Of a DNA stretch of 64,000 bases, positions 30,533 through 40,206 are shown one piece after another. A program made the translations under genes and the position numbers. The notes beneath the pieces are model-generated. The model had not been told where the DNA came from and made no database searches. It saw only the letters and a program-made list of their open reading frames with translations. The first letter of the stretch is position 1; each line of letters starts with the position of its first letter. Source of the DNA: Pseudomonas sp. DY-1 (GTDB lineage Bacteria; Pseudomonadota; Gammaproteobacteria; Pseudomonadales; Pseudomonadaceae); contig NZ_CP032616.1 in NCBI RefSeq assembly GCF_003626975.1, positions 4,750,001 through 4,814,000 of the forward strand, written 5' to 3'.

Positions 30533-31396
30533 TCAGGCGCTCTTCGGCGTTGCCAGCAACTGACCCATGCGTACCTGGCTGCCGGGCCAGGCGCTCTCGG
30601 CCCAGCGCACCTGGTCCGGACCGAACAGGACGATGGCGGTGGAGCCCAGCTTGAAGCGACCGACTTCGTCACCCTTCTCCAGCGTGATGGGTGCGCGTGT
30701 GGCTTCGTCGTAGCTGAAAGTTTTCAGTTCGCGCTTGGGCGGCGTGACCAGACCGGCCCAGGTGGTCTCGATCGAGGCGACGATCATCGCTCCCACCAGC
30801 ACCACGGCCATGGGGCCGCGCTCAGTGTCGAAGATGCACACGACACGCTCGTTGCGGGCGAACAGTTCGGGCACGTTTTCGGCGGTGCTCTGGTTCACCG
30901 AGAACAGGCGGCCAGGCACATAGACCATTTCTCGCAGGGTTCCGCCCAGCGGCGCATGCACACGGTGGTAGTCCTTGGGCGACAGGTACACGGTGGCGAA
31001 TTCGCCTCCCATGAAGGGTGCTGCGCGATCAGCGTCGCCGCCCAGCAGTTCGAGCACGCTGAAACTGTGGCCTTTTGCCTGGAAGCAGCGGCCGTGCTCG
31101 ATCGGGCCGATCTGGCTGATGGCGCCGTCGGCCGGGCAGAGGATGGCGCCGGGGCTCTCGTCCAGCGGCCGGGCGCCAGGCTTCAGCGCGCGGGTAAAGA
31201 AGTCGTTGAAGTGCTGGTAGGCGGTGAGGTCCTCGACCAGCGCTTCGCCCATGTTCACCTGGTAGCGCTTGGCGAACCAGGCAGTGAAGGCGTTCTTGAA
31301 CCAGGGCGCGCGGCACTCGGCGATGCAGCCTGCCAGGCGCGAAATCAGGTGATGCGGCAGCAGGTACTGACTGATGATGAAGAGGCGTTCTTTCAT
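30533..31396 (-). CDS. psd: Phosphatidylserine decarboxylase proenzyme
   Basis: Psd makes phosphatidylethanolamine from phosphatidylserine at the inner membrane. The 287-residue proenzyme has the self-cleavage site LGST near residue 250, where Ser becomes the pyruvoyl group. Further conserved motifs are [11 protein letters not shown] (near residue 88) and the [13 protein letters not shown] stretch with catalytic His and Asp. The ATG at 31396 gives the usual N-terminus [10 protein letters not shown]; the longer open frame adds unrelated residues that overlap the rhdA stop region. It lies 22 bp downstream of rhdA in the same direction. Confidence 0.97.
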   Translation of the reverse strand: MKERLFIISQYLLPHHLISRLAGCIAECRAPWFKNAFTAWFAKRYQVNMGEALVEDLTAYQHFNDFFTRALKPGARPLDESPGAILCPADGAISQIGPIEHGRCFQAKGHSFSVLELLGGDADRAAPFMGGEFATVYLSPKDYHRVHAPLGGTLREMVYVPGRLFSVNQSTAENVPELFARNERVVCIFDTERGPMAVVLVGAMIVASIETTWAGLVTPPKRELKTFSYDEATRAPITLEKGDEVGRFKLGSTAIVLFGPDQVRWAESAWPGSQVRMGQLLATPKSA

Positions 31397-31418
31397 TGGT
31401 TTTCCTTGATGGGGAGCT

Positions 31419-32234
31419 TTATAGCTCGACCGGGGTGTCCGGATGGTTGCCCCATTCGGACCACGAGCCGGCATAGCCTTTCACGCGCGGGTAGCCCAGG
31501 GCCTTGGCGACCAGATAGGTGAAGCCCGAGCGGTGGTGCGTCTGGCAGTGAGTGATGATTTCCTTGTCCGGGGTGATGCCCAGGGACTGGAGGATCTCGG
31601 CCATGTCGGTGCGAATGCGCATGGCGCGAGCAGGGTCCATGCCGGCGGTCCACTCGAAGTTGACCGCGCCGGGGATATGCCCGCCCTTGGCGGCGAGCAC
31701 CTTGGTGCCGTTGTACTCGCTGGGACCACGAGCGTCCCAGATTGCCAGGTCGGCGGCGCCAAGTCGGCCTTGCAGGTATTCCCGGGTGGCGGTGGGCGCG
31801 TCATGCAGGGTCAGGGCGATCGGGCCGCCAGCTGCTGCAGGAACGGTGTCCGATGTTTCACGGCTCTCGGCCAGCCAGGCATGCAGGCCGCCATCCAGGT
31901 AGTGGTAGCGGTGGTGGCCGATGACATCCAGCAGCCAGATGAAGCGGCCGGCCCAGCCGCCGCCCTCGTCGTCGTAGACCACGTAGGTGGCATCGGCGCG
32001 GTGGCCCAGTTCGCCGAACAGTGCTTCGAGGTCAGCCTTGGCCGGCAGCAGGCCAGGCGCGGGTGGTTGGCCCAGCTGGGTGCGTTTCGGGTCAACGAAA
32101 CGGGCGCCCGGGATATGGCCTGCGGCATAACGGGCTGCGCTGGTGAGGTCGACCAGGATCAACTCGCCAGCATTCAGCAGGGGAGCCAGTTCGGCGGGCT
32201 CGATCACCAGCGGCAGGTTGGAGAAGGCGGACAT
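31419..32234 (-). CDS. rhdA: Thiosulfate sulfurtransferase (rhodanese RhdA)
   Basis: The two-domain rhodanese of 271 residues is equal in length to Azotobacter vinelandii RhdA. The catalytic loop is CQTHHRS near residue 230, the unusual RhdA signature. The N-terminal inactive domain has [20 protein letters not shown] and the C-terminal one [11 protein letters not shown]. It moves sulfane sulfur from thiosulfate to thiol acceptors or cyanide. The ATG at 32234 is chosen because GGAGG lies 6 nt ahead; the ATG at 32246 would overlap that site. It is flanked by the HDOD gene upstream (45 bp) and psd downstream, all on the minus strand. Confidence 0.96.
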   Translation of the reverse strand: MSAFSNLPLVIEPAELAPLLNAGELILVDLTSAARYAAGHIPGARFVDPKRTQLGQPPAPGLLPAKADLEALFGELGHRADATYVVYDDEGGGWAGRFIWLLDVIGHHRYHYLDGGLHAWLAESRETSDTVPAAAGGPIALTLHDAPTATREYLQGRLGAADLAIWDARGPSEYNGTKVLAAKGGHIPGAVNFEWTAGMDPARAMRIRTDMAEILQSLGITPDKEIITHCQTHHRSGFTYLVAKALGYPRVKGYAGSWSEWGNHPDTPVEL

Positions 32235-32279
32235 GTAAGCCTCCATGAATGGACAAAGTGGCAGATTGTATAGGAAAGC

Positions 32280-33803
32280 CTAGCGGCCGCGGCTGGCGAA
32301 GCTGGCGAGGGCGCGCTCGATGCACTGGGCGGTCTTGGCGAAGGCGCGCAGGCTGAGCTCGGCGAAGGGGGCTCCGTTCTGGTCAGCCACCACCAGCATG
32401 GCCACCCGGCCGTTCACCGCGATGGAGCGCAACAGCAGATGGTGCCCCGGAAACAGGCTTTTCAGCTGGCCGGGCAGAAGTGCGGAGAATTGCGCCATGT
32501 TGTCAGGCCCCAGGCGCAGCTGACCGGGTTGCGCGAGCAAGCGCCGCAGCAACTGGCTCTGGCCGGGGTCCAGCTGTAAGCCGTTGGCCTCTTTTGGCAG
32601 TCCCGCTTGCTGCTGGGCAAGTAGACGGCTGTGGTTACGGTCAGCCAACAGCAGCAAGACACGGCGCATGCCGCTGCTTTCCAAGGCGTCCCGGGCGCAT
32701 GCGGAGAGTTGCACGACATTGGTGAAGGGGCTGGGCTCGCGAAGCAGTTCACCGCAGTACTGGCGCCAGTCTTTCAGGGCCGCGCTGGTGGGGGTTGGTA
32801 CGGCGGCGGGTTCGCGTCTCAGTCGATGCTCGTTCCAGGGCCAGAGCAGCGCTTCGGCGGGGTGCCAGAGATCGGTGCGTGCATGCAGGCGTCCGCTCTG
32901 CGCTGAGTGTTGGTGGACCTGCTGTTGCAGTTCGTCGAGGGGCATCTTCATGAATAGGCCGGTGAGACGCTGCCAGCGCAGGCTGTGCCCGTCGCCCCAG
33001 CCAGCATGGGCGGAAATCGCCAGGCCGTTGGCCAGCAGCACGGAGTTGCCCGGCTGGGTCAGCCAACGAGCCAGGGCGGGATTGCCGTCCAGCTGTTGCT
33101 GCTGGTGCAGTGGGTGCTCGTTGTCGCGGGCGATGTGCAAGGCCTGAACCAGCAAGCGGCGATCGTCGCTCAGCAGGCGATAGCCCTGGACGATCCAGTC
33201 GGGCAGTCTCCAGTGCGTGGCCAGGCCATGGCAGAGGCGGAGCAGTGGCACGCCGAGCAGTTCGCGCTCGACTTTGATGGCCGGCTCGCCTTCGCCCAGC
33301 ACGCGTCTTTCCCAGATGTCGAAGAGCTCAGGGTGGCTGGCCAGCAACGGCCACAGGGGAGAAAGGAACAGCAGGCTGCACCAGTGGATTTCCTGCCAGA
33401 GACGGGCCAGGCGGGCGGCGAACAGGCCGTTCGCCTGCTGGGCGGCATGCTGGCTGATCAGTTGCAGCTGACGCAGACCGTGGGGAATTTCATCCTCAGG
33501 TACAGCTGGCAAGCGATTGAGCAGCACTTCCGCACGCTTCAGGCCGAGGCGGCTCAGGGCCACTTCCAGGCTTTCCGCAGGGCTGCTCAGCATACTGCCG
33601 CTGGCGTTGGCCTCGCGCAGCAGGCTGAGGGCCAGGGCGGGGCTGTCCTGGGTGAGGTCGGAGATGTCGCGCAGGGAGCGGCGGTTGTCCCCCAGGGCCC
33701 GGCGAACTTTCTCATGGGCGGCAGCGGGAACGGGCAGGCGCACCCCGTCGAGGTGCTTGATCCAGCCTTCGAGGCTGCGTGGCATGGGCTTTGCGGTTGA
33801 CAT
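32280..33803 (-). CDS. HDOD-domain signalling protein with C-terminal GAF-like region
   Basis: The 507-residue protein has an HDOD domain at about residues 15-230 (SPALALSLLREANASG, SLEVALSRLGLKRAEVLL). The metal-binding HD residues of true HD phosphohydrolases are not preserved, so catalysis is unlikely. The C-terminal ~140 residues (RVLLLLADRNHSRLLAQQ ... NGRVAMLVVADQNGAPF) look like a GAF-type sensor fold. HDOD proteins in Pseudomonas and Xanthomonas often act as scaffolds in regulatory or c-di-GMP-linked pathways. The ATG at 33803 is chosen; the 17 codons upstream overlap the motA promoter region. It is divergent from motA and upstream of rhdA. Confidence 0.82.
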   Translation of the reverse strand: MSTAKPMPRSLEGWIKHLDGVRLPVPAAAHEKVRRALGDNRRSLRDISDLTQDSPALALSLLREANASGSMLSSPAESLEVALSRLGLKRAEVLLNRLPAVPEDEIPHGLRQLQLISQHAAQQANGLFAARLARLWQEIHWCSLLFLSPLWPLLASHPELFDIWERRVLGEGEPAIKVERELLGVPLLRLCHGLATHWRLPDWIVQGYRLLSDDRRLLVQALHIARDNEHPLHQQQQLDGNPALARWLTQPGNSVLLANGLAISAHAGWGDGHSLRWQRLTGLFMKMPLDELQQQVHQHSAQSGRLHARTDLWHPAEALLWPWNEHRLRREPAAVPTPTSAALKDWRQYCGELLREPSPFTNVVQLSACARDALESSGMRRVLLLLADRNHSRLLAQQQAGLPKEANGLQLDPGQSQLLRRLLAQPGQLRLGPDNMAQFSALLPGQLKSLFPGHHLLLRSIAVNGRVAMLVVADQNGAPFAELSLRAFAKTAQCIERALASFASRGR

Positions 33804-33839
33804 AGGGGGCCGCCAATCTGGCTTTTCGCCTGAACAGGC

Positions 33840-33866
33840 TATAGTCTGGCGCATATTTTCCGATAA
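33840..33866 (+). promoter_or_regulatory. Candidate sigma28 (FliA) promoter of motA
   Basis: TATA (33840-33843), exactly 15 nt, TCCGATAA (33859-33866). The consensus is TAAA-N15-GCCGATAA, so 10 of 12 positions match with perfect spacing. It lies 54 bp before the motA start and extends into the divergent HDOD gene's leader. Confidence 0.6.
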
Positions 33867-33920
33867 TTAGAAGGGTCTCTTTTCATAACCCTTTCTACTG
33901 ACTCTTCAAGCTTCCTTCCT

Positions 33921-34772
33921 ATGGCAAAAATCATCGGCATCATCGTCGTATTCGCCAGTGTGCTCGGTGGATACCTCCTGTCACACGGCAAACTCGCCGC
34001 ACTGATCCAGCCTTTCGAGGTAATGATCATCGGCGGTGCTGCGTTGGGCGCCTTCCTGCAGGCCAACCCTGGCAGCACGACAATGATCGTGTTCAAGAAG
34101 TCGCTGAAGATGTTCGGCACGCGCTTCACTCACGGTTTCTACCTCGAGGTGCTGCGCCTGCTCTACGAAATCCTCAACAAGAGCCGTCGCGAGGGGATGA
34201 TGGCCATCGAGGCCGATATCGAAGACGCGGCCGCCAGTCCGATCTTCAGCAAGTATCCCGGTATCCTCAAGGATGAGCGGATGACTGCCTACATCTGCGA
34301 CTACCTGCGCATCATGTCCTCCGGCAACATGGCGCCTCATGAGCTGGAAGGCCTGTTCGACATGGAGCTGGCCAGTTTGAAGGAAGAGCTGGAACACCCG
34401 GCTCACGCGGTCAACCGCATTGCCGATGGCCTGCCGGGCTTCGGTATCGTAGCGGCGGTACTCGGCATCGTGGTGACCATGGCCATGCTGGGCGAGGCCG
34501 AGCAGGCAGCCCTTGGCCAGCACGTGGGCGCGGCGCTGGTAGGTACCTTCCTTGGTATTCTCGCGGCTTACGGCTTCTTCGGACCGCTGGCGGTGTCCCT
34601 GGAGCATGACGCTCGCGAGGAATTGAACGTGTTCGAGTCCATCAAGGCCTGCCTGGTCGCCTCGGCCTCCGGCATGCCGCCGTCCCTGGCGGTGGAATTC
34701 GGCCGCAAGACCTTGTTCCCGGCTCACCGCCCGAGCTTCAGCGAGCTGGAGCAGGCCGTACGTGGCAGCTGA
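33921..34772 (+). CDS. motA: Flagellar stator protein MotA
   Basis: MotA is the inner-membrane stator subunit that with MotB conducts protons and drives the flagellar motor. The 283-residue protein has four transmembrane helices (about 3-20, 30-50, 170-192 and 200-222). A cytoplasmic loop between helices 2 and 3 (about 55-165) contacts the rotor. The conserved prolines flank helix 3 in DGLPGFGIVAAVLGIVVTMA. Pseudomonas has a second stator, MotCD; the gene context here (orn/rsgA side) is that of motAB. It starts with ATG at 33921 and motB begins 10 bp after its stop. Confidence 0.96.
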   Translation: MAKIIGIIVVFASVLGGYLLSHGKLAALIQPFEVMIIGGAALGAFLQANPGSTTMIVFKKSLKMFGTRFTHGFYLEVLRLLYEILNKSRREGMMAIEADIEDAAASPIFSKYPGILKDERMTAYICDYLRIMSSGNMAPHELEGLFDMELASLKEELEHPAHAVNRIADGLPGFGIVAAVLGIVVTMAMLGEAEQAALGQHVGAALVGTFLGILAAYGFFGPLAVSLEHDAREELNVFESIKACLVASASGMPPSLAVEFGRKTLFPAHRPSFSELEQAVRGS

Positions 34773-34782
34773 AGGCTGAGTC

Positions 34783-35832
34783 ATGGAGAACAATCAGCCG
34801 ATCATCGTCAAGCGCGTCAAGCGCTACGCTGCCGGGCACCACGGCGGCGCATGGAAGATCGCCTTCGCCGACTTCGCCACCGCGATGATGGCCTTCTTCC
34901 TGGTGCTATGGCTGATGTCTTCGGCGACTCCGGAACAGAAGAAAGCCATTTCCGGCTACTTCAAGGACCCTATCGGCTTCTCAGAGAGCGCCAGCCCCTA
35001 TGTCATCGACCTGGGCGGGACGCCGACGCCTGCACCTGATCGCACGCTCAATCCTGAACTGAAGGACGCTCCGGACTCTCAGGAGTCGGCGGTCGACTCC
35101 TCCGACAAGGCGCCCGTGGATGCCAGCAAAGTGGAGACCCTTGCCGATCAGATCGAGCGGGAGCGCCTGGAGTTGCTGCTGCAGGAGCTGCAGAACAAGG
35201 TCGAAGAGAACCCCGAGCTACGCAAGTTCAAGGACCAGATCCTCTTCGAGATCACCCAGGATGGTCTGCGTATCCAGATCATGGACGCCGCCAACCGGCC
35301 CATGTTCGACCTCGGCAGCGCGCGCCTGCAGCCTTATTTCGAAGACATCCTGCTGATCCTCGCCGAGACCATCAAGGCGGTACCGAACAAGATCAGCATC
35401 AGCGGCCATACCGACGCCAAGCCCTATGCGGGGGATGGCGAGTTCGGCAACTGGGAGCTTTCCGCCGGTCGCGCCAACGCCGCGCGACGGACCCTGATCG
35501 CTGGCGGCTATCCGGAAGAGCAGGTTGCGCGGGTGGTGGGCTATGCCTCGTCGGCGCTGTTCGACCGCAAGGACCCGTTCAACCCGGTCAACCGCCGCAT
35601 CGACATCATCGTCCTGACCAAGAAGGCCCAGCGCGCCATCGAGGGTGAGCAGGGTGATGCTGCCAAGCCTGAAGAACCGCAGTCGCAGCCCCAGCCGCCA
35701 GCCAGCGGAAGCGTCGCGCCGGAGGCACCGGTGAATGATCCGGCAGTGCCCGCCCAACCGCGTGAGCTACGGGAAAAGCTGAACATCTTCGAAAATGGCG
35801 TGTTGAAGATGGACGAGCCCAAGGGGCAGTGA
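34783..35832 (+). CDS. motB: Flagellar stator protein MotB
   Basis: MotB anchors the stator to peptidoglycan. The 349-residue protein has a single N-terminal transmembrane helix (about 28-48, IAFADFATAMMAFFLVLWLM) with the essential proton-carrying Asp at residue 30. A linker plug region follows, then an OmpA/MotB peptidoglycan-binding domain (about 155-285, KISISGHTDAKPY and NRRIDIIVL). The C-terminal ~60 residues are Pro/Glu-rich. It is cotranscribed with motA and ends at a bidirectional terminator before convergent rsgA. Confidence 0.97.
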   Translation: MENNQPIIVKRVKRYAAGHHGGAWKIAFADFATAMMAFFLVLWLMSSATPEQKKAISGYFKDPIGFSESASPYVIDLGGTPTPAPDRTLNPELKDAPDSQESAVDSSDKAPVDASKVETLADQIERERLELLLQELQNKVEENPELRKFKDQILFEITQDGLRIQIMDAANRPMFDLGSARLQPYFEDILLILAETIKAVPNKISISGHTDAKPYAGDGEFGNWELSAGRANAARRTLIAGGYPEEQVARVVGYASSALFDRKDPFNPVNRRIDIIVLTKKAQRAIEGEQGDAAKPEEPQSQPQPPASGSVAPEAPVNDPAVPAQPRELREKLNIFENGVLKMDEPKGQ

Positions 35833-35846
35833 CCCATCCATGAAGT

Positions 35847-35876
35847 AAAAAGGCCACGCAATGCGTGGCCTTTTTT
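35847..35876. terminator. Bidirectional intrinsic terminator
   Basis: AAAAAGGCCACGC pairs with GCGTGGCCTTTTT around an AAT loop, with T runs on both strands. It serves motB and rsgA, which converge here. Confidence 0.92.
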
Positions 35877-35896
35877 GGGGGCGGATGTCTGCCGAC

Positions 35897-36928
35897 TCAG
35901 TACTCGTCCCTGGGCAGGCCGGAGAGGATGTGCCGGTAACTGGCCATTCGCTGCGGATGCACGCGGCCATCTTCCAGGGCCTTCAGCAAGGCACAGCCGG
36001 GTTCCCGGTCGTGCTTGCAGTCGCGGAAGCGGCAGGTACCAAGCAGCTCGTTGAACTCGATGAAACCAGCCTCGACGTCGCCACGGCTGACATGTCCCAG
36101 GCCAAACTCGCGGACGCCGGGGGAGTCGATCAGCTCGCCTCCGCCCGGGAAGTGGAACAGGCGCGCGGTGGTGGTGGTGTGAGTACCCTTGCCTGTGAGT
36201 TCGGAGAGCGCGCCGACGCGGGTATCCACGCCCGGCAGCAGGCTGTTGACCAGTGACGACTTGCCTACGCCGGACTGGCCGACGAACACGCTGATGTGCC
36301 CATCGAGGCGGGTCATCAAGTCTTCCATGCCGCCGCCTTCGCGAGCCGACACCTCCAGTAGCGGGTAACCCAGTTGGCGATAGACCCCGAGCAGGTCGTC
36401 CAGCATGGCGCTGTTTTCATCGTCCACCAGGTCGGCCTTGTTCAGCAGCAGCAGTGGATGGATGCCCGCGTGCTCGGCGGCGATCAGGTAGCGGTCGATC
36501 AGGTTGGCGTGCGGATGCGGGAGCGGGGCGAAGACGATGACGATCTGGTCGACGTTGGCCGCCACCGGCTTCAGTACACCACGCATGTCCGGCCGGCAAA
36601 GTTCCGAGCGGCGCGGCAGCTGGGCGACGATCACGCCGCTGCCCTGGTTGCCGTGGCGCCAGACGACTCGGTCGCCGGTGACCAGCGTCGGCAGGTTGGC
36701 GCGCAGGTGGCAGCGCACCACTTCGCCGGCCTGCTCGCCTTCCAGTGCTTCGACCTCCACCTGGACGCCGAAGTGGGCGATCACCAGGCCTGTCTGCTCG
36801 GGGCCAAGGTCGCCACCCTCGAGTTCTTCGAGCGCGCGCGTCTCCCGCTTGGCTGCGCGAGCAGCGCGTTCCTCTTGAACTTTCTCGATGCGCCAGCTCT
36901 GCCGGCGGGTAAGTTGGCGTTTGGCCAT
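35897..36928 (-). CDS. rsgA: Ribosome small-subunit-dependent GTPase RsgA
   Basis: RsgA (YjeQ) is a circularly permuted GTPase that checks late 30S subunit maturation. The 343-residue protein has an N-terminal OB fold (about 55-120), G4 motif [10 protein letters not shown] (about 155-165) ahead of the P-loop [15 protein letters not shown] (about 212-226), and G3 [12 protein letters not shown]-terminal zinc finger (C-X-C-X4-C-X-H-X-C type, in [14 protein letters not shown]) completes the family signature. The first ~45 residues are strongly basic ([12 protein letters not shown]), fitting rRNA contact. It is divergent from orn, as in E. coli and P. aeruginosa. Confidence 0.97.
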   Translation of the reverse strand: MAKRQLTRRQSWRIEKVQEERAARAAKRETRALEELEGGDLGPEQTGLVIAHFGVQVEVEALEGEQAGEVVRCHLRANLPTLVTGDRVVWRHGNQGSGVIVAQLPRRSELCRPDMRGVLKPVAANVDQIVIVFAPLPHPHANLIDRYLIAAEHAGIHPLLLLNKADLVDDENSAMLDDLLGVYRQLGYPLLEVSAREGGGMEDLMTRLDGHISVFVGQSGVGKSSLVNSLLPGVDTRVGALSELTGKGTHTTTTARLFHFPGGGELIDSPGVREFGLGHVSRGDVEAGFIEFNELLGTCRFRDCKHDREPGCALLKALEDGRVHPQRMASYRHILSGLPRDEY

Positions 36929-37023
36929 GGTGGTTCCGCTTGGAAAAAACCGCGCGAGTTTAGCACGCGGCCCGTATCCGCAGGCTCTAAGCTAGAATGC
37001 GCGCTTCGCCTTGGAGACCGAAT

Positions 37024-37566
37024 ATGCAGAATGCCCTGAACCTGATCTGGATCGATCTGGAAATGACCGGCCTGAACCCTGATACGGACGTCATTATCGA
37101 GATGGCCACCATCGTGACTGATAGCGAGCTGAACGTGCTGGCCGAGGGCCCGACCATCGCGATCCATCAGAGCGATGAGATCCTTGCCGGCATGGATGAG
37201 TGGAATACCCGCCAGCATGGCCAGAGCGGCCTGACCCAGCGCGTGCGCGAGAGCCGTATCAGCATGGCGGAAGCCGAGGCGCAGACCCTGGCCTTCCTCG
37301 ATCAGTGGGTGCCCAAGGGTAAATCGCCGATCTGCGGCAACAGCATCTGCCAGGATCGCCGCTTCCTCTATCGTCACATGCCGCAGCTGGAAGCCTACTT
37401 CCACTACCGCAACCTGGATGTTTCCACCGTCAAGGAACTGGCCGCGCGCTGGTCGCCAAAGGTGCGTGACGGGGTGAAGAAGAGCAGCAGTCACCTGGCG
37501 CTGGATGATATCCGCGACTCGATCGCGGAGCTTCAGCACTACCGCGAGCATTTCTTCAAGATCTGA
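37024..37566 (+). CDS. orn: Oligoribonuclease
   Basis: Orn degrades very short RNAs, including pGpG from c-di-GMP breakdown, so it links RNA decay with second-messenger turnover. The 180-residue DEDDh exonuclease shows motif [11 protein letters not shown] (Asp11, Glu13), motif [13 protein letters not shown] and motif [17 protein letters not shown] with the catalytic His and Asp. The ATG at 37024 follows TTGGAGACC. A TAGAAT box (37001-37006) upstream could be its -10. It overlaps nothing and ends 1 bp before the convergent queG stop. Confidence 0.98.
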   Translation: MQNALNLIWIDLEMTGLNPDTDVIIEMATIVTDSELNVLAEGPTIAIHQSDEILAGMDEWNTRQHGQSGLTQRVRESRISMAEAEAQTLAFLDQWVPKGKSPICGNSICQDRRFLYRHMPQLEAYFHYRNLDVSTVKELAARWSPKVRDGVKKSSSHLALDDIRDSIAELQHYREHFFKI

Positions 37567-37567
37567 T

Positions 37568-38638
37568 TCAGGCCGCGCTTGCCTTATGTCGGGCAAGCGC
37601 CCACTCCACATGCTCTCGAACCAGTGCCGACGGATACTCGCGGCGCAGGTTCAGCGCCTCCAGCACCGGAATGCTCGAAGGGGCATTGCCCAATCCCACC
37701 GCCAAGTTGCGTAGCCAGCGCTCATAGCCGGCGCGGCGCAGTGGCGAACCTTCGGTGCGACTCAGGAACTCTTCCTCGCTCCAGCGGAACAGCTCTGCCA
37801 GTTCGGCGTTGTCCAGGCCATGGCGCGGTTGGAAATCGCCTTCGTCGGACGGGCGGGCGAAGCGGTTCCAGGGGCAGACCATCTGGCAATCGTCGCAGCC
37901 GAACACCCGATTGCCGATCAGCGGACGCAAGTCTTCAGGAATGCTGCCTTTGTATTCGATGGTCAGGTAAGAGATGCAGCGCCGCGCATCCAGCTGGTAT
38001 GGGCCTGCGAACGCGGCGGTAGGGCAGATATCCAGGCAGGCTGAACAGCGGCCGCAATGCTCGCTGCCGTGCGGTTCGTCCACCGGAAGGGGCGCGTCGA
38101 TGAACAGTTCGCCGAGGAAGAAATAGCTGCCGGCCTTGCGGTTGAGCACCAAGGTGTTCTTACCGATCCAGCCCAGGCCGGCCTGCTCGGCAATGGCCTT
38201 TTCAAGCACCGGTGCGCTATCGACGAAGGCGCGGTAACTGAGCGGGCCTATGGTCGTCTCGATGCGCTCGGCCAAGTGCTGAAGGCGCTTGCGGATCAGT
38301 TTGTGGTAATCACGCCCCAGGGCATAGCGCGACACATAAGCCTTTTCCGGCTGACCCAGCACCTTGGCCATGCGCGTGTCGCCGGGCAGGTAATCCATGC
38401 GCAGGGAAATCACGCGCAAGGTACCTGGCACCAGTTCGTCAGGATGCGAACGCATACTGCCGTGGGCGGCCATATAGTCCATCTCGCCGTGGTAGCCAGC
38501 GTCCAGCCACCGTCGCAGATGGTTTTCATGTTCGCCGAGTTCCACGCCAGTGATGCCCACCTGCTGGAAGCCCAGTTCTCGGCCCCATTCCTTGATGGAT
38601 TGAGCGAGAGAGGCGAGATCTTGCGTGGAAAGGGTCAT
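37568..38638 (-). CDS. queG: Epoxyqueuosine reductase
   Basis: QueG carries out the last step of queuosine synthesis on tRNA, reducing epoxyqueuosine with cobalamin and two 4Fe-4S clusters. The 356-residue protein has the ferredoxin-type cysteine sets CGRCSACLDICPTAAF (about 205-220) and FGCDDCQMVCPWN (about 260-272). A cobalamin-binding N-terminal domain precedes them, and HEAT-like helices near the end are seen as RAGYERWLRNLAVGLGN. The ATG at 38638 is chosen; the longer open frame crosses the divergent nnr promoter and coding start. It ends 1 bp from orn, tail to tail. Confidence 0.96.
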   Translation of the reverse strand: MTLSTQDLASLAQSIKEWGRELGFQQVGITGVELGEHENHLRRWLDAGYHGEMDYMAAHGSMRSHPDELVPGTLRVISLRMDYLPGDTRMAKVLGQPEKAYVSRYALGRDYHKLIRKRLQHLAERIETTIGPLSYRAFVDSAPVLEKAIAEQAGLGWIGKNTLVLNRKAGSYFFLGELFIDAPLPVDEPHGSEHCGRCSACLDICPTAAFAGPYQLDARRCISYLTIEYKGSIPEDLRPLIGNRVFGCDDCQMVCPWNRFARPSDEGDFQPRHGLDNAELAELFRWSEEEFLSRTEGSPLRRAGYERWLRNLAVGLGNAPSSIPVLEALNLRREYPSALVREHVEWALARHKASAA

Positions 38639-38668
38639 GCTGGGGCGGGAAACCGGTGTAGAGGTGGA

Positions 38669-38674
38669 TATAAT
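38669..38674 (+). promoter_or_regulatory. TATAAT box before nnr
   Basis: A perfect -10 hexamer lies 33 bp before the nnr start in the divergent queG-nnr gap. I see no good -35 at normal spacing, so the promoter may be extended or activator-dependent. Confidence 0.4.
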
Positions 38675-38706
38675 TCTGCCAGACCTCGCAGCCGTAACCG
38701 AATCCG

Positions 38707-40206
38707 ATGCTCTCTTCTCGCGACGACCTGCCACTTTCACTCCATTGCGCCGCCCAGGTGCGCGATCTCGACGCTCGCCTGATCGAGGCTGGCACCCCGG
38801 GTTTCGAGCTGATGCAGCGTGCGGCCCATGCAACTTGGCGCGCCCTGCGCCGGCGCTGGCCGGGGGCGGGCGGCCTCAGCGTGCTGGCCGGGCGCGGCAA
38901 TAACGCTGGCGATGGATACCTGGTAGCTGCCTTGGCTCTGCGCGCCGGCTGGCGGGTGAAGGTGCTGGCTGTAGGTGCTGCCGATGCGTTGGCTGGTGAT
39001 GCCGCATTGGCGCGGGATGAAGCCATTGCCGCCGGTGTAGTCGTCCAGCCTTGGAGCGAATGCGCAGCGCTTGAAGGCGTCGTAGTCGACGCACTATTGG
39101 GTACTGGCCTTGCCGGCACTGTGCGCGAGCCCTACGCGCAGGCCATCCGCCTGCTCAACGCCAGTGGCCTCCCGGTGCTGGCTGTGGATATTCCATCCGG
39201 CCTCTGTGCTGATACTGGTCGTGTGCTGGGCGTCGCGGTACGCGCGGACCTGACCGTGACCTTTATCGGGCTCAAGCTCGGCCTTTTCACCGCCGATGCG
39301 CCGAATCAAGTGGGGGAGTTGGTGTTCGATGACTTGCAGGCCGAACCTGCTCTGGTCGCTGCAACACCTCGAGTCGCCGAGCGCATGGCGGCAGGCAGTC
39401 TCCAGCGCCTGGCTCCAAGGTCGCGCACTGCACACAAGGGGCAGCTTGGACATTTGTTGGTGGTGGGGGGTGATCGTGGCCTCGGTGGCGCAGCATTGCT
39501 CTCGGCGGAGAGTGCGCTGCGCAGTGGGGCCGGGCTGGTGTCGCTGGCAACCCGTCCTGAGCATGTTGCCGCGGCGTTGGCGCGGCGTCCGGAAGTGATG
39601 TGTGCCGGGGTTAGCTCGGCCAATCAGTTGCTGGCCCTGGCAGAAAAGGCCGATGTACTGGTAGTGGGGCCCGGGCTGGGGCAGGGCGCCTGGGGGCGCA
39701 GCCTGATCAGCGCCGTGGCTGGTCTGAATGTTCCTCAGGTCTGGGACGCCGATGCGCTCAACCTGCTAGCCAGTAATCAAACGCAATTGCCTGCAGATGG
39801 GGTGATCACGCCGCATCCGGGCGAGGCCGCACGCCTGCTGGGTATTACGACCGGCGAGGTGCAGGCTGATCGACCGCGCGCGGCCCTGGCGCTGGCGCAA
39901 AAGTACAAGGCCGTCGTCCTGCTCAAGGGCGCTGGCAGTCTTGTGGCGACCCCTGATGGTCGCCTCGCACTCTGTGATCGCGGCCATCCGGTGATGGCTG
40001 GGGCGGGGCTTGGCGATGTGCTCGCTGGGCTGACCGGCGCCCTGTTGGCCCAAGGTATGGACGGCTATGCCGCCACTTGTCTTGCTGTCTGGCTGCATGC
40101 CAATGCGGGCGAGAATCTGGCCCGGGCAGGCCGGGGGCTCGCTGCTAGTGATCTGATTCCAACCATTCGTCAGTTGCTCGAGGAGTTTGCACCGTGCCTG
40201 AAGTGA
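38707..40206 (+). CDS. nnr: Bifunctional NAD(P)H-hydrate repair enzyme
   Basis: This metabolite-repair enzyme restores hydrated NAD(P)H. The 499-residue fusion has an N-terminal epimerase domain (about 10-210, GRGNNAGDGYLVA and VVDALLGTGLAG). The C-terminal ADP-dependent dehydratase (about 225-495) has KGQLGHLLVVGGDRGLGGA, GPGLGQGAWG and the active-site patch GAGLGDVLAGLTGA, where Asp is the base. It is the first gene of the nnr-tsaE-amiB-mutL-miaA-hfq-hflX-hflKC series, an order shared with E. coli, and overlaps tsaE by 13 bp. Confidence 0.96.
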   Translation: MLSSRDDLPLSLHCAAQVRDLDARLIEAGTPGFELMQRAAHATWRALRRRWPGAGGLSVLAGRGNNAGDGYLVAALALRAGWRVKVLAVGAADALAGDAALARDEAIAAGVVVQPWSECAALEGVVVDALLGTGLAGTVREPYAQAIRLLNASGLPVLAVDIPSGLCADTGRVLGVAVRADLTVTFIGLKLGLFTADAPNQVGELVFDDLQAEPALVAATPRVAERMAAGSLQRLAPRSRTAHKGQLGHLLVVGGDRGLGGAALLSAESALRSGAGLVSLATRPEHVAAALARRPEVMCAGVSSANQLLALAEKADVLVVGPGLGQGAWGRSLISAVAGLNVPQVWDADALNLLASNQTQLPADGVITPHPGEAARLLGITTGEVQADRPRAALALAQKYKAVVLLKGAGSLVATPDGRLALCDRGHPVMAGAGLGDVLAGLTGALLAQGMDGYAATCLAVWLHANAGENLARAGRGLAASDLIPTIRQLLEEFAPCLK

